Positions 24,501-34,095 are shown, counted from the stretch's first letter. The stretch is DNA of 64,000 bases from Pelobates cultripes (GCA_933207985.1 OW240924.1:73690993-73754992); one strand, 5' to 3'. Numbers and translations are program-made. Notes: generated from the letters alone by a model not told the origin.

Positions 24501-25746
24501 TTAGCAAGGATCTACCATGGGTGGAACAGAGCTAGAACACCTTCTAAATGCTGGTTTATTTCTAATGCTGGTGTACTGCATAATCTAGTTCGATTTCAGA
24601 CCCATGCTGTTCACTTAAAATTAATAGGGAACACATTTGAAAAAAGTACACAAAAGACTAAAAAATGTCTAGAGCACATGCCTGCCTTTATAACATACAA
24701 CTCTGTTACTGTGAAATACACTTAGTCATTGTGAAGGATGGGCCTTCGCGACTTTATTTACTAAATTGTGATTGTTAGACAATCTGTTACAAGCTCAAAA
24801 ATTGAGGAAAACAAAAGCAGAAAAAAATAGAAAAATCATTTTGGGTTGCCAAAAAAAGGAATAACTGATAACCCAGTCCACGATGTAGACTAATCATCCA
24901 AACCAATCTATACACATGTGTATGTAACTTTGCAATATAGTTCAACCAATACTATAAGGTCAGGAACACAAACGTGTGTTACTCACCCTATAGTGTAAAA
25001 ACCACCATTTATGTGACTTGCTTCCCCCCCCCCCTTAAAAGGTAAGAGAACCACATAGTTCTGCTGACCCTGACACCAATCAGCCTCCTTGATTGATATT
25101 ATCAGAATTGATGATCTCAGCCAATCCAGTGCTTTCCATAGGAAGAGCATTGGATTAGCTGAAATCATCAAGGAGGAGTGGCTGGAGCCAATCAGCATCT
25201 CCTCATACAGATGCATTGAAACAATGCATTTCTTTGGGAAAAGTTCAGCGTCTCCAGACAGAGCGTGGAGATACTGAACGTCAGTCCTGTACACTGTGCA
25301 GCACTGAACCAGGAAGCACCTCTAGTGGCCATCTGAGGAGTTCTGTTTACATTAAAAAGCCTACAGGGACATGCTCTACCCACCAGAACAACTACATTAA
25401 GCTGTAGTTGTTCTGGTGACTATAGTGTCCTTTTAAGTAGTAGACTTCACATATTCTCACAAGTAGAGCAAATAAGTGCTTATTCTCAGCTTTTTATGCT
25501 GTGCCCCAGTGAGGCATAGGGCTTTTGGGTCCAATCCCAGAGCTTAAGAACCTCTCGCACATGCTGTTTTACATGATTGTACTATGCTATTGTTGTTGAA
25601 GAATACTACTAAGTAGCTGTCATATTCCATATTTTCAGAATTATTCCTTGTCAGAACTTGATCAGAAGATTAATGCATTGAGGCATTCTTTACTGCAGAA
25701 GAGCAAAAGAGGAATCGGCTCAGAAGCACACAGTATACCCTCATGA
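8965..25746 (+). CDS. MBIP: MBIP, MAP3K12-binding inhibitory protein 1 (complete, nine exons)
   Basis: Spliced coding sequence: 8965-9060, 11250-11369, 13448-13669, 17019-17115, 18130-18195, 19968-20120, 21598-21695, 24203-24241, 25639-25746 (999 bp, 332 residues; human is about 344). All introns are GT-AG and frame is kept throughout. Recognition rests on long near-identical blocks with vertebrate MBIP: RKQAEINENNVREFCNVID (about 158-176), RTDAVFTPYPGFKSH, SRVVNTYGPQ, DIYQRIKKLEDKILELEGIS (about 257-276) and SPEYFQS. Residues 73-146 are Ser/Glu-rich and poorly conserved, as in the family. The 255-275 region has leucine-zipper-like heptads, and NKRKK is a likely nuclear signal. MBIP inhibits MAP3K12 (DLK) signalling to JNK and is a subunit of the ATAC histone acetyltransferase complex. 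The 8965 ATG has A at -3 and G at +4 and is the first in-frame ATG after the promoter. Sequence looks intact. Confidence 0.96.
9167..9286. mobile_element. 120-bp hAT MITE in MBIP intron 1
   Basis: Flanked by a perfect 8-bp target duplication, GGCCAAGT, at 9159-9166 and 9287-9294. Ends are CAGGGCTCCTCAAACT and AGTTTGAGGACCCCTG, the hAT-type terminal inverted repeat. Inner arms CTGAACTACAACTCCCATGA and its complement form a long hairpin. The intact duplication suggests a fairly young insertion. It is non-coding. Confidence 0.9.
9295..11249. other. MBIP intron 1, remainder
   Basis: AT-rich intron. A hairpin GAATTCATT...AATGAATTC at about 10894-10943 marks a small MITE-like relic. I see no second gene or RNA gene. 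Confidence 0.6.
11250..11369 (+). CDS. MBIP: MBIP exon 2 (residues 33-72)
   Basis: Acceptor CTTATTTTAAG, donor CAA/GTAAGA, both phase 0, 40 codons. The INWENLQ...LCSALQQHI stretch follows the vertebrate 'IDWNKLQ...LFSALEQHI' pattern. Confidence 0.93.
12363..12465 (+). repeat. Hammerhead-like palindromic relic in MBIP intron 2
   Basis: TTAACAAAGA at 12364 and GGGGTCGAAATGTCG at 12390-12404 follow the order TTGANAA, stem, GAAA seen at four other loci. Arms AAATGTGCTTA (12378) and TAAGCACATTT (12455) are inverted. The phrase GACCTGTGAGTGC after it recurs at about 34953, near the copy at 35109. It is the most decayed of the group, with the first core G changed to A. Confidence 0.45.
12499..12536. 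repeat. (TA)n microsatellite
   Basis: About 19 uninterrupted TA dinucleotides in intron 2 of MBIP. Confidence 0.95.
12876..13276. mobile_element. T2-type MITE relic in MBIP intron 2
   Basis: Begins TTAAGGGACATTCCACTGCC and ends GAAGTGTCCCTTTAA, an inverted pair with TTAA at each end, like the other T2-type elements. The interior is diverged from copies A-F and shows no chain of hairpins. Confidence 0.55.
13448..13669 (+). CDS. MBIP: MBIP exon 3 (residues 73-146)
   Basis: Acceptor CCCCATCCTCCATCAG after a strong pyrimidine tract, donor GAA/GTAAGT, phase 0, 74 codons. Low-complexity Ser/Lys/Glu-rich linker that ends in the conserved VVQIKA motif. An open frame runs upstream from 13400, but the conserved protein start (PLVDKL) and the pyrimidine tract place the exon edge at 13448. 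Confidence 0.9.
13670..17018. other. MBIP intron 3
   Basis: Contains a T2-like start at about 15323 (AAAGGAATACTATAGTG), short (TG)n runs at about 15063-15100, and AT-rich DNA. Long minus-strand frames at about 14350-15270 are reverse reads of TG-rich sequence, not genes. Confidence 0.6.
17019..17115 (+). CDS. MBIP: MBIP exon 4 (residues 147-178)
   Basis: Acceptor TTCCCTGTAG, donor CAAG/GTAAAT, ends in phase 1. Encodes the most conserved block, IDRRILAFIERKQAEI followed by NNVREFCNVIDCNQ. Confidence 0.97.
17739..17819. mobile_element. 81-bp foldback MITE, TTAA-CTCCTTAAG family
   Basis: Starts TTAACTCCTTAAGAACACAT and ends TTTTTAAGGGGGTTAA; the two ends are inverted repeats. The same family occurs at 48859-48939 and 54512-54591. 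Confidence 0.7.
18130..18195 (+). CDS. MBIP: MBIP exon 5 (residues 179-200)
   Basis: Acceptor CATCTCTACAG, donor AAAG/GTATTT; phase 1 in and out, 66 bp. Encodes RTDAVFTPYPGFKSH. Confidence 0.95.
18584..19055. mobile_element. Multi-hairpin T2-type MITE, copy D, MBIP intron 5
   Basis: TTAA at both ends; termini AAAGGGACTCTCCAG and CTGGAGTGTCCCTTT. It has the same architecture as copy A with other sequence: CCCCTTCAG stem, GCGCATGCGTGGC stem, CATAGGAAAGCATT stem (GCATTCAATGC loop), and a CACCCAGACCACT stem at the right end. It is a sister subfamily. Confidence 0.75.
19680..19885 (-). repeat. Palindromic element with hammerhead-like core, MBIP intron 5
   Basis: Arms of about 55-60 bp: 19707-19763 (GGCACATTTATTAGAACAAA, then AGGAACACTG) and 19803-19858 (the complement). 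Between them the minus strand reads TTGACAA (19777-19783), a GACCC/GGGTT stem with a 6-nt loop, then GAAACGTTG (19751-19759). This is the order of a hammerhead core. Each arm also holds AATAAATGTGCC. Confidence 0.6.
19968..20120 (+). CDS. MBIP: MBIP exon 6 (residues 201-251)
   Basis: Acceptor GATCTTCTCTAAG, donor CCTG/GTAATG; phase 1 in and out, 153 bp. Encodes SRVVNTYGPQ and QAVDERLQNIE.HLRL, both family hallmarks; the middle is a variable Ser/Thr-rich stretch. Confidence 0.95.
20121..21597. other. MBIP intron 6
   Basis: No repeat or RNA gene recognised. Frames at 20343-20531 and 20609-20899 show no domain. Confidence 0.5.
21598..21695 (+). CDS. MBIP: MBIP exon 7 (residues 252-284)
   Basis: Acceptor TTTTTATTTTAG, donor ATG/GTGAGT; phase 1 in, 0 out. 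Encodes the heptad-rich IYQRIKKLEDKILELEGI and SPEYFQS. Confidence 0.97.
21696..24202. other. MBIP intron 7 with T2-like relics
   Basis: Holds an A13 run at about 22496, and a GC-richer segment 22910-23575 that ends TAGCATATAGTTTCCCTTTAA and has a GACGTCCTCACC/GGATGAGGACGTC hairpin: a decayed T2-type element. Another T2-like start (AATGGAACACTCCTCTGCCC) is at about 23708. Confidence 0.5.
24203..24241 (+). CDS. MBIP: MBIP exon 8 (residues 285-297)
   Basis: A 39-bp micro-exon, acceptor TGTTTTTTATAG, donor CAG/GTAAGG, phase 0. Encodes DVPNKRKKSQTAQ, a basic cluster matching the vertebrate 'GKRRK' site, a likely nuclear localisation signal. Confidence 0.9.
24940..25437. mobile_element. T2-type MITE relic in MBIP intron 8
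   Basis: Left end has CCAATACTATAAGGTCAGGA, right end CTATAGTGTCCTTTTAAG. A GAACAACTACATTAAGCTGT hairpin sits at the right end, where copy A has CACCCAGACCACTTC. The stem pair GGATTGGCTGA/AATCCAATGCTC-like in the middle is imperfect. Ends are diverged. Confidence 0.55.
25639..25746 (+). CDS. MBIP: MBIP exon 9 (residues 298-332 and stop)
   Basis: Acceptor CATATTTTCAG, phase 0, ends CCC TCA TGA. NYSLSELDQKINALRHSLLQ matches the family C-terminus 'NYSLAELDEKISALKQALL'. Confidence 0.97.
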   Translation, partial: NYSLSELDQKINALRHSLLQKSKRGIGSEAHSIPS

Positions 25747-26285
25747 CCATTGCAACAAATCTTGTTTGATAAGCAATAGCTCAGATATAAAAATCTGGTT
25801 AAACAAGCCAGATTGTTATTATAAGTACTTTATTATGTCTGTGCTTCAATATAACAAGTCAAGTTATATATTGATACCAACCATTGAACTAAAGGACGAT
25901 CAATCTATGGCTTTCCTGCTATAACTAGACTAGCAATCATTCTTGGCCGTCTCATGCTAGTTACAGAGCAAGGAAATTGTAATCACTGACAGTGAGAAAA
26001 GCAGCTTGAGGCCATGGTTGTTGGAGAACCCTGGTATGAGGTAGAACCAGTACAGTATTAAATATCCTTTGTCTTTCTCTCTTCATAATGTCCATAGCCT
26101 TTACTTTTCATTTTTTATTGAGCTGTAACTGAAGTTGTCCTCTATCTTTACTGCCATTTTTTAAATTCCATATAACGGTGAACCGTGTCGTATGTAATCT
26201 GTCCTCTCACTAGAGGGATGACAAATTAGTCTAGAAAGAAGCTGCTGTCATTACTTAAATAAAGGTTGCAAGGACTCCAAGGATT
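25747..26285 (+). promoter_or_regulatory. MBIP: MBIP 3' untranslated region with AATAAA
   Basis: A canonical AATAAA at 26258-26263 lies about 510 bp after the stop. Two further AATAAA hexamers at 27045-27050 and 27065-27070 could serve a longer form. The 3' end itself is inferred. Confidence 0.5.
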
Positions 26286-26489
26286 GCTTCAGAACACTAA
26301 GCTGCTTGAAGTCCTCACATTTTTGTTAACCTCTTGGTTTTTACCCTTATAGCCACTAATGTCATACCGAAGCTGTGCATGTTTGTGCTGATAAAATACT
26401 TGGAAACACTAAAACTAAACAGCACCTACCAGTTGTGGAAGGAATCCGGGTCAGCCCAGACCTGTACACATTCAGAAGTAATAAAACAA

Positions 26490-26650
26490 ATTCCAGCACA
26501 TCCTTATGAAGCACTGTCCCTTTATTTAGGTGAACAAAGACTACATTTGGACTGTTTGCAATGGTCTTTATCAAGTTTAATGAAGACTGTTGCACTTGTA
26601 TACTTTTGGAACCTAAATAAAGGGACATTGCTTCATAAGGATGTGCTAGA
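26490..26650 (-). repeat. Palindromic element downstream of MBIP, partial hammerhead-like core
   Basis: Arms 26490-26531 (CCAGCACATCCTTATGAAGC, then TCCCTTTATTTAGGT) and 26611-26650 (complement, about 3 mismatches). The minus strand of the loop has TTGATAAAGACC at about 26562-26573, the same start as the core at 19783, but the GAAA half is lost. Open frames on both strands here come from the palindrome. Confidence 0.6.
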
Positions 26651-27358
26651 ACTTATTGTTTTATTACTTCTGGATACTATTCTTGGGACTACTCACTGGG
26701 GAAAGCTGCTTTTCCTTGTATAATAAGTAAAAAGGACGGTGAAGCACAGGTGAAATAGTTAAAGGTCGAAGTCACAAAACCGGGTCTGTTTCCTAGTACC
26801 GTAATCACTCCAATAGGCTGTGGTGCTTATATTGCTTCCAAGATGTGAATCCATGAACGTATACCACATTTTTCTAGTTTGTCTGCTTTGTTTGTATCTT
26901 GTAAAGCTTTGTAAGTTTTAGACCTGGTATGGAAACCATGAAGGCTAGACATGGACGCTCCATGTTTTATATATAATTAGATGCTTAACGGTTAGGTTAA
27001 TGTATGTTTTTGCACGTATTTCTCAAAACCATGTTAAAAATTAAAATAAATCATTAATAAAAAGAATAAACATGTATTAAGACCATTGTTGTTGTTATCT
27101 GATCCCTGTACAAGTTTTGAGAACAGTACAAAAGAACACACGATAGACAGTTTTATATAAATTTATATGCAATAACTGAATCAAATAGTTCTAGCTAATG
27201 TCAAGAGGGTTTACGGGCCAGATAAGTTTCCGATCGCAGCTTTGTACAAAATCTGGGTCTTTCCCCTTCCTGCGTGGACAGGAAGACATTACAAAGACTT
27301 ATTGTGGGTGTACGTCATGGGAAAGTGACTAAAGCAGCCCCTAACAGAGCTCTCTAGA

Positions 27359-27493
27359 CCTCGAGGTAGGCAACATTCGGCAATCCAGATATTGTGAACT
27401 ACATCTCCCATAATGCTCTAACAGCCATAGTGCTTGCAAGCACCAAGGGAAATGTAGGCCAAAGCATCTGGAATACAGAAGGTTGCCTACCCC
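27359..27493. mobile_element. hAT MITE relic
   Basis: Inverted ends GTAGGCAACATTCGG and GAAGGTTGCCTACCCC, with inner ATTGTGAACTACATCTCCCA and TGGGAGAT-like arm decayed to AAGGGAAATGTAGG. This matches the common hAT MITE type of vertebrate genomes that starts CAGGGGTAGGCAAC. The target duplication is not clear. Confidence 0.65.
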
Positions 27494-27660
27494 TATAAAT
27501 GCTTCCCCTTCACAAGGTTACAATACTATGATGGTGATGGACCAACTTACAAATCACATTTTATTCCAGCACTTTGTTTACTAACTGCACCAAGTAAACT
27601 GAGACTCTTTCATAAAGAAGCATTCTGGCTGTATGGTATTCCTAATTAAAGGTAAGAAGC

Positions 27661-29254
27661 CAAATCGTTGCTTAAAGGGACACTCCAGGCACCAACACTA
27701 CTTTAATGGATTTCAAAGGTATTGACTTTATTAATATGCTGTATTTTATTTATTTTTGCATGTTCAAATCTTTATAGTTTTTGTGTAAAATAAATAAATG
27801 TTTTGCAGAATGCTGTGCCATAATCCTGCCTCTCTAGCCACCACCTCCACTCCACAAAAAGGCTTTCCTTATCAAATGTATGCACCCAGCTCAGCCACAC
27901 ACAGCACTGAGTGATCTGAACTACAAAACAATCTGCATTAGAAAGTATGGAAACCTATAGAGATATCACTACCGGTCTTTAGATTTTTTTGACTGTCTGC
28001 AGCCAGGTTGTGAATTAAAAGCAGCTCACTCAGTGCTGATGGGGCTGAGACTGTGAGCATACTTTTGATAAAGAAGTCTTTCTGGGATGAGGGGTGTGGC
28101 TAAGAAGACAGACTTACGATGCAGAATACTACATTAGGTTTGATTGTTCACATCTATTGTGACAAGTAGCCTCCAACAAATTAAATTGGTTAGAGAGCCA
28201 ACCCCATCTGCTATTAATACTTTACTTATAACAGACACTCTGTTCTTTCTTGACCCTGTTGGATGGGGCATGCACAAGATGCTGCCTGGGGCCACCCAGC
28301 ATTGATTTCCCACCCAGGAGGTGAGAATTTCATAAGCAGAAGGCATTGCAGAATGTCGAGAGCACCTACATTTATTTTCCGGCGCACACAGGATGTGCGT
28401 TTTTGCTGGTTAATAACCAACAAAGTTATGCATGAGGCAATGCATTCCATGACAGTCCGACTGCGCAAACGGAACGACGGCTCATGGCGTGAAATTCAAA
28501 TGGTCTAAGCTATGTAAAGCGCTATTGTGCCTCTTTTGACAGCAAGGCTTCTTGTTATTACAAGAAAGTTGTGTCCACCAGCACCCCATGCAACCCTGAT
28601 GCCAAATAAGGTTTGAATTTAGCATATTCATCATCTTATTCTGGTCTTTAATTTCTATAGTAAATTACATTTTAAAACAGAGAAGGGAGATAAGATGTAG
28701 CCACTACCAACTAAATAAAAGGCATTTATTTTGCGCAGAATGTGCCATTGCCACTACAGGATGGTTGCAGGAAAAAGGTGTGTGATGTCTGTTTACAGGA
28801 AGCCATTGAAAAAGCCATGCAAGGGTTGTGAACACTATCATGGTTTCAGGAAAATTTGTCTCTCACCTTCACTAATTTCAAACAAGTTAACATTACAGAA
28901 ATTGATGCTGGTAGCAGACCAATAAAAAGGTGCAGATCCGGTTCTACACCTGAGCTTTCATCTGTTCACAGAGCTTAGCCTGTTCAGATTCCTCCATTGA
29001 GGGTTCTGAGTAAATAAAAAAAATAAAACAGTTTTCTATGGAATAGCTGGGGAAATTAATTTAAGAAGTCCTGTAAGTAGCACAGGATGAAGTTTCAGAT
29101 GAATCTTTGAATTTGGCTACATGGAATATGGGGCTCTCCTCTTTTTTTCCCCATAGAGCTGTCTGGTTAAAATCCTGGTCGGCTGGCACTGCATCTAAGT
29201 CAACACCGTGCGAGCTGTTTCAGGTCAGCCCTTGATGACCTGATAAAATATCTT
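27661..29254. other. Intergenic with a T2-like start, nothing else clear
   Basis: CTTAAAGGGACACTCCAGGC at 27674 is a T2-type terminus, but a partner end is not obvious. The rest shows no coding domain; the frames at 28226-28508 lie on both strands of one segment and have no recognisable motif. Confidence 0.45.
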
Positions 29255-29607
29255 GGATACCAAGAAAGAACTTCCTCGGGATAGGGGTTTTAAATGGAAC
29301 AAGCACTTTCAGCCTCGTTACCATAGCAGATATAGCTATAGAGAAGTAAATAACTGCTCCTTTTGCAAATTCAGAGATTACAAACCAAAGGAAAATATTT
29401 CTTCATCCAGGTTTGATTAAACCAGAATCAATGTAGGAGGATGACTGAGGCAATTTATGGAAAGAGGGAGTCACTACAGACAGACTTTGGATTCTATCAT
29501 TCGGCATGGATACAAAATCGGATTTGTCTCAAGACCAAGCCCTCAATTCCTCTGCTCAACTTGTGCAAGGCAAAAGAAAGACTTTATTCTAGAAATTTCC
29601 ACTAGAG
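29255..29607 (+). pseudogene. DIRS-like reverse transcriptase N-terminal relic
   Basis: In the frame from 29457, SIIRHGYKIGFVSRPSPQF matches the start of DIRS reverse transcriptases (WVLxII..GYxIxF..P). A Cys-containing, Arg/Tyr-rich segment precedes it. The relic is cut at 29607 by the hAT insertion; its other half resumes at 34096. Short length shows it was already internally deleted. Confidence 0.5.
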
Positions 29608-29823
29608 CGGGAGTTCCCAACACATGGTACGAATACAGTGCAGTCACACCGCACAAGCTGGGAACTGCAGGCATTAACAGCGCGACCGGGCCCCTTGTGA
29701 AGGGAAAGCGAAAGAGCCGGGCACTTCCTCCCAGGTCAAACAGATACAGCCACGGGGGAGGGAGCATGCCGGTAACTCCTACCAGTAACAGCCAGCAGAA
29801 GCTAGGGTGGCTAGAATTGTGAC

Positions 29824-30385
29824 GTGTGTGTTTTGGGTGCCTGGATGTATGTAAGTAGTGTCTGTATCTGTGAGTATCACAGTGTATCTGTATGTTTATT
29901 TGTCTGTGTATCTATGAGTGTGCCATTGTTTGTATATGTATGCGCATCTGTGCATACATATACAAACAATGTATGCGCATATCTCCATATCTGCATGTGT
30001 GGCAATGTTTGCATCTGTGTGCCTGTGCAACTGCATGTGTGTCACTGTGTCTATCTGTATCTTTGTATCTGTGTGAGTGTGTCATTGCTTAATCTGAGTT
30101 TCTATACATCTGTGTCAGTGTTTGTATCTGTGCATCTGCATGGGTTTCTGTGTTTGTTTTGTGTCAGCGATTGAATCTGTGTCTTGGTGTGATTGTGTGT
30201 GTGTGTCTGTATGTATGTCAGTGTTTGTGTGTCTGTGCATTTGCAATTATATGTATCAGCTCAACTTTGTGTGTCTGTACATCTGTGTCACTGTTTGGAT
30301 CTGTGTTATTTTGTGTGTCTGTATCTGTATGTGTGTTAGGGTTTGCATCAGTGTATCTGCATGTGTGTCTATCTGCACTGTGAAA
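29824..30385. repeat. TG/CTG-rich low-complexity tract
   Basis: Irregular repeats of TGTGTCTGTATCTGTG-like units. Several long frames on both strands arise from it and are not genes. Confidence 0.85.
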
Positions 30386-30536
30386 AGCAGGAGGAGCCTG
30401 GGGCAGAGAAAAAGGGTAGATGGACCAAAGAAAAATGTATACATTTGAAATAACTATATTAATACCAAATATTTTGCTAATATGAGGGGTACAATTTATG
30501 GCATTGGGCTGCCGAGGGGTACAATTTATATAAACG

Positions 30537-31077
30537 GCCTGCCAATGAGGGGACATACTAAAAGGAATGACAGATTGGAATGCCCATAGACTTTAACAAG
30601 GCAGTGGAATGCCCATAGAGAATAATGGAAGTGAAATGAATGCCCATAGAGAATAATGGAAACAAAATATTCCAATTAGAGAAAAAACTATTAGACATAT
30701 GAAATACATCTTTTGCCACAATACTCTCCAGATTCAGTGTCAATTTTTGAAATTGAGTTTAAGTGGGATTATCATTGTTTTCTATAGAATGACAATGGTG
30801 AATGACTAAAGAGAATGCCCATAGACTATAATGGGAAGCAGAATATAAACTCATTTGCAGGTAAATCTGTGTTATGTAGCAAATTTATCTTTACCACATG
30901 TGTTCCCCAAGTACAGCAGTAGATTCTAAAATTAAAAATAACTGGGATTATAGCTCTTTTCTATGGAATGACAGGTAAATGATACAATGGAATGCCCATA
31001 GAGTATAATGGGAAGCAATATGTGACTTGGAATCTGAACCGTGAAACATATCAAGTCAATCTTTTGCAGGCATACTC
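30537..31077. repeat. Left arm of a ~0.53-kb inverted repeat
   Basis: Matches 33536-34063 in reverse complement, starting AATGAGGGGACATACTAAAA and ending at GCAGGCATACTC. Units around AATGCCCATAGAGTATAATGG recur within the arm and again directly after it (31084-31260 repeats 30740-30910), so the arm itself is a tandem of ~200-350-bp related units. Confidence 0.85.
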
Positions 31078-31255
31078 TACGAGTTCAGTGGCAATTTTTG
31101 AAATTGAGTTTAAGTGGGATTATCATTGTTTTCTATAGAATGACAATGGTGAATGACTAAAGAGAATGGCCATAGAGTATAATGGGAAGTAGAATATAAA
31201 CTCATTCGCAGGGAAATCTGTGTTACATAGCAAATTAACCTTTGCCACAGGGGTT

Positions 31256-32500
31256 CCCAGGGCCGGACTTGGAAAAAAATTAGGTCTGGGCATTTTTCAA
31301 TCAGAGCGGCCCCCTAAGTAGGGGGCGGGGCTAGAGACAAACACGCCCCCTCTCAAAGTGAGCATGTTGGTTCAATGCACAAAGCCCTGCTGAAGAGCTC
31401 TAGCATTAGAAAAAGGCCCTGTATTTGTTCTGCGCAGCGCAAGCAAATTTAATAACATGCTTGCGCTGTGTTTGCTTTTAAATTGTCTCTGATGTCTCCA
31501 CAAGTGGGATACCAGAGGACAAAAGGGCCAGGAAAGCATATGATGCATGTGTTTTGAGCCTGTTTGTGGGATTCTGTGTGTGTAGAGTGTGGTGTGGTTT
31601 TGTGTAAATAGGTCAATTTCATTTGTGTTTGTGGTGTAATATGTGTTGCTAGGGGCCGTGTGTGTGTGTAGGAGATCTAGTGTGTAAAGGACTCAGAGTG
31701 TGTATAGGAGATTGTATGTGTGTGTGTGTAGAGGATTAAGAGTGCATATAGGGTAAGGGATCTAGCGTGTATCTGGAGCATAAGGTGTGGAGTGGTGCCG
31801 TGTGAGGGATGCTGTAGTGTGTGTATATGTATATGTATGTATAAATATATATATATATATTTGGATGTATTGTATGTGTGAGGGGCGCAGTATATGTGTG
31901 TGTGTGTGTGAGGGTGTTTTTATCTGCCTTCACATTCTAGGTTTCTAATTTTTTTGTCTGTTAACTCACTGAGGGTTATTTTATTTATTTTATATATATA
32001 TATATGTGTGGGTGCTGTGAGAGTGAGGGTGCTGTCTCTCTGAGGGAGCAGTGTCTGTCTGAGTGAGCAGTGAGTGTCTCTGAGGGTGCTGTGTGTGTGT
32101 CTGAGGGTGCTGTGTGTGTGTGAATTTATTTATTTAAATTTCAATATATTTTTTATTAATAATTTTTAAAAAGTTATATCCCCCCCCCTTCTTACCTTTA
32201 GCCTGGGAGGGGCGGTGCTGCCATCGTTCCCTGGTGGTCCAGTGGTGACAGTGAACTCTAGCCTGCAGTTGCCGCGGCAACCCTCAGAATCCCGTGAGAG
32301 GACCCGGCGGAGCTGCTGGTTAGAGCTCCGCCGGTCCTCTCCTGCCTCCCTCCCTCCCTAGCCTGCGGCCGCCTGTAATGACAGGAATGTGGGTTGGTGA
32401 GGGAGATCTTTGATCTCCCCACCGGCCTATGGAGGCACATAGCAGGGCCGGCGCTCGGGTAGCACCAGCCCTGCAGGGGCTGGCAGGGCCTGGGGGTTCC
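31256..32500. mobile_element. Nested insertion with GGGGTTCCC flanks (class uncertain)
   Basis: Left flank GGGGTTCCC, then AGGGCCGGACTTGG; right side ends GCAGGGCCTGG followed by GGGTTCCC. The flanks fit an 8-9-bp target duplication. A left CAGGGCCGG end suggests hAT, but the right end is not a clean complement. It includes TG microsatellites and a GC-rich tail whose GATCTCCCCACCG segment (about 32410) recurs at 38148. Confidence 0.45.
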
Positions 32501-33259
32501 CTAAGTACAGCAGCAGATTGTAACATTAAAAGTAACTTCGATTAGCTCTTTTCTCGATGGAATGCCCATAGAGTATAGTGTATATCAACTCTTTTGTAAA
32601 AAAATCTGAAAGACATAGCAAGTTAAACATAGCATCCCTCCTTAGACAACTTAGACTACAGCATTTAGCCTACTACTACAGCACCTAACCCTCAATTGCA
32701 GCCCACACACCCTACTACAGCCCCTATCCCCCTATTACAGTCCTTTAGTCCCCACTACAGCCCCCATACTCCACTTTAACCCATAAACCCCTACTACAGC
32801 CCTGTAATGAACTACCCTTCATTAGCTTTTGGAGAGGCCTTCTTGACAGCCTCTTGCCCTGTGACTATGGCCCCTGGGGTGTATTGCCCTTTAAAAACTC
32901 TATTTGTGCCTATTGTATTTTGGAGCGCTGTTTCTGCCCCTTTAAATGGTACTGGTACAGTTCTGCACTTTTGAAGTGGCACTTCGATTGCAGCTGAAGT
33001 AATCGAAGTAGCCGCCATTCGACATACGAACACGTGGCGGCGGCCATTTTAATTCAGTGGAACGTGTTCAGCGGTGTTTAGTCGTCGAGTTCATGGAACT
33101 CAAATCAGATATGCGATGGCACGAACACCGCTGAACTTTATCTTCTCCAGACTTCGATGCTTCAACAGGAGTCGAACACCGTTCGACAATTCGAACAGTA
33201 CTTTAACATTGACGGTTTGCACAAAGGGTTGCCGTTCGTCTAACTGAACTAACTCTGAC

Positions 33260-33530
33260 TGTCTGCCAGAGTGTGTGTGAGGCTGCCTGCCTGCCTGTGT
33301 GTATGGCCGCCTGCCTCTGTGTGTGTGTAACTGTCTGCCTCTGTGTGACTGTCTGCCTGTGTGTGTGTGACTGTCTGCCTGTGTGTCTGGATGTCTTCCT
33401 TTGTGTGTATGGCCATCTGCCTCTGTGTGTGTGTGAGACTGTCTGCCTATGTGTGTATGTGTAGCTGTGTGTGTGTGTGTGTGTGTGTGAGAGACTGTCT
33501 GCCTGTGTGTGTATGTGGGTGACTGTGTGT
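33260..33530. repeat. TG/CTGCCTGTGTG-rich minisatellite
   Basis: Degenerate units around GACTGTCTGCCTGTGTGTG. Minus-strand His/Thr-rich frames here are artefacts. Confidence 0.85.
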
Positions 33531-33535
33531 GTAGA

Positions 33536-34063
33536 GTATGCCTGCAAAAGATTGACTTGATATGTTTCACGGTTCAGATTCCAAGTCACATATTGCTTCC
33601 CATTATACTCTATGGGCATTCCATTGTATCATTTACCCGTCATTCCATAGAAAAGAGCTATAATCCCAGTTATTTTTAATTTTAGAATCTACTGCTGTAC
33701 TTGGGGAACACATGTGGTAAAGATAAATTTGCTACATAACACAGATTTACCTGCAAATGAGTTTATATTCTACTTCCCATTATAGTCTATGGGCATTCTC
33801 TTTAGTCATTCACCATTGTCATTCTATAGAAAACAATGATAATCCCACTTAAACTCAACTTCAAAAATTGACACTGAATCTGGAGAGTATTGTGGCAAAA
33901 GGTGTATTTCATATGTCTAATAGTTTTTTCTCTAATTGGAATATTTTGTTTCCATTATTCTCTATGGGCATTCCTTTCACTTCCATTATTCTCTATGGGC
34001 ATTCCACTGCCTTGTTAAAGTCTATGGGCATTCCTTTTAGTATGTCCCCCAATGAGTACTAAA
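33536..34063. repeat. Right arm of the ~0.53-kb inverted repeat
   Basis: Reverse complement of 30537-31077 with few mismatches; both arms give the same spurious frame. Separation between arms is about 2.46 kb. Confidence 0.85.
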
Positions 34064-34095
34064 GTGAAAAAAGGTTGGGAACACCTGCACTAGAG

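Larger units (their letters stand above)
29608..34087. mobile_element. 4.48-kb non-autonomous hAT element with 8-bp target duplication
   Basis: Perfect duplication CACTAGAG at 29600-29607 and 34088-34095. Ends are CGGGAGTTCCCAACA and, read inward from the right, CAGGTGTTCCCAACC (12 of 15 match), the hAT-type terminal repeat. Inside there is no transposase: the content is TG-rich simple sequence, a pair of 0.5-kb inverted arms, an internal insertion, and a degenerate CCCTACTACAGCCCC minisatellite (about 32660-32800). It interrupts a DIRS-like relic. Confidence 0.8.

Noticed and set aside
24432..24725. 97-residue frame in MBIP intron 8 as a gene
   Set aside because: No domain, no splice context, not part of MBIP.
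26334..26723. Overlapping frames on both strands downstream of MBIP
   Set aside because: Both strands of one palindrome produce similar frames.
29824..30448. Cys/Val-rich open frames on both strands
   Set aside because: Caused by TG-rich simple sequence.
33100..33619. His/Thr-rich minus-strand frames
   Set aside because: Reverse read of a (TG)n-type minisatellite.
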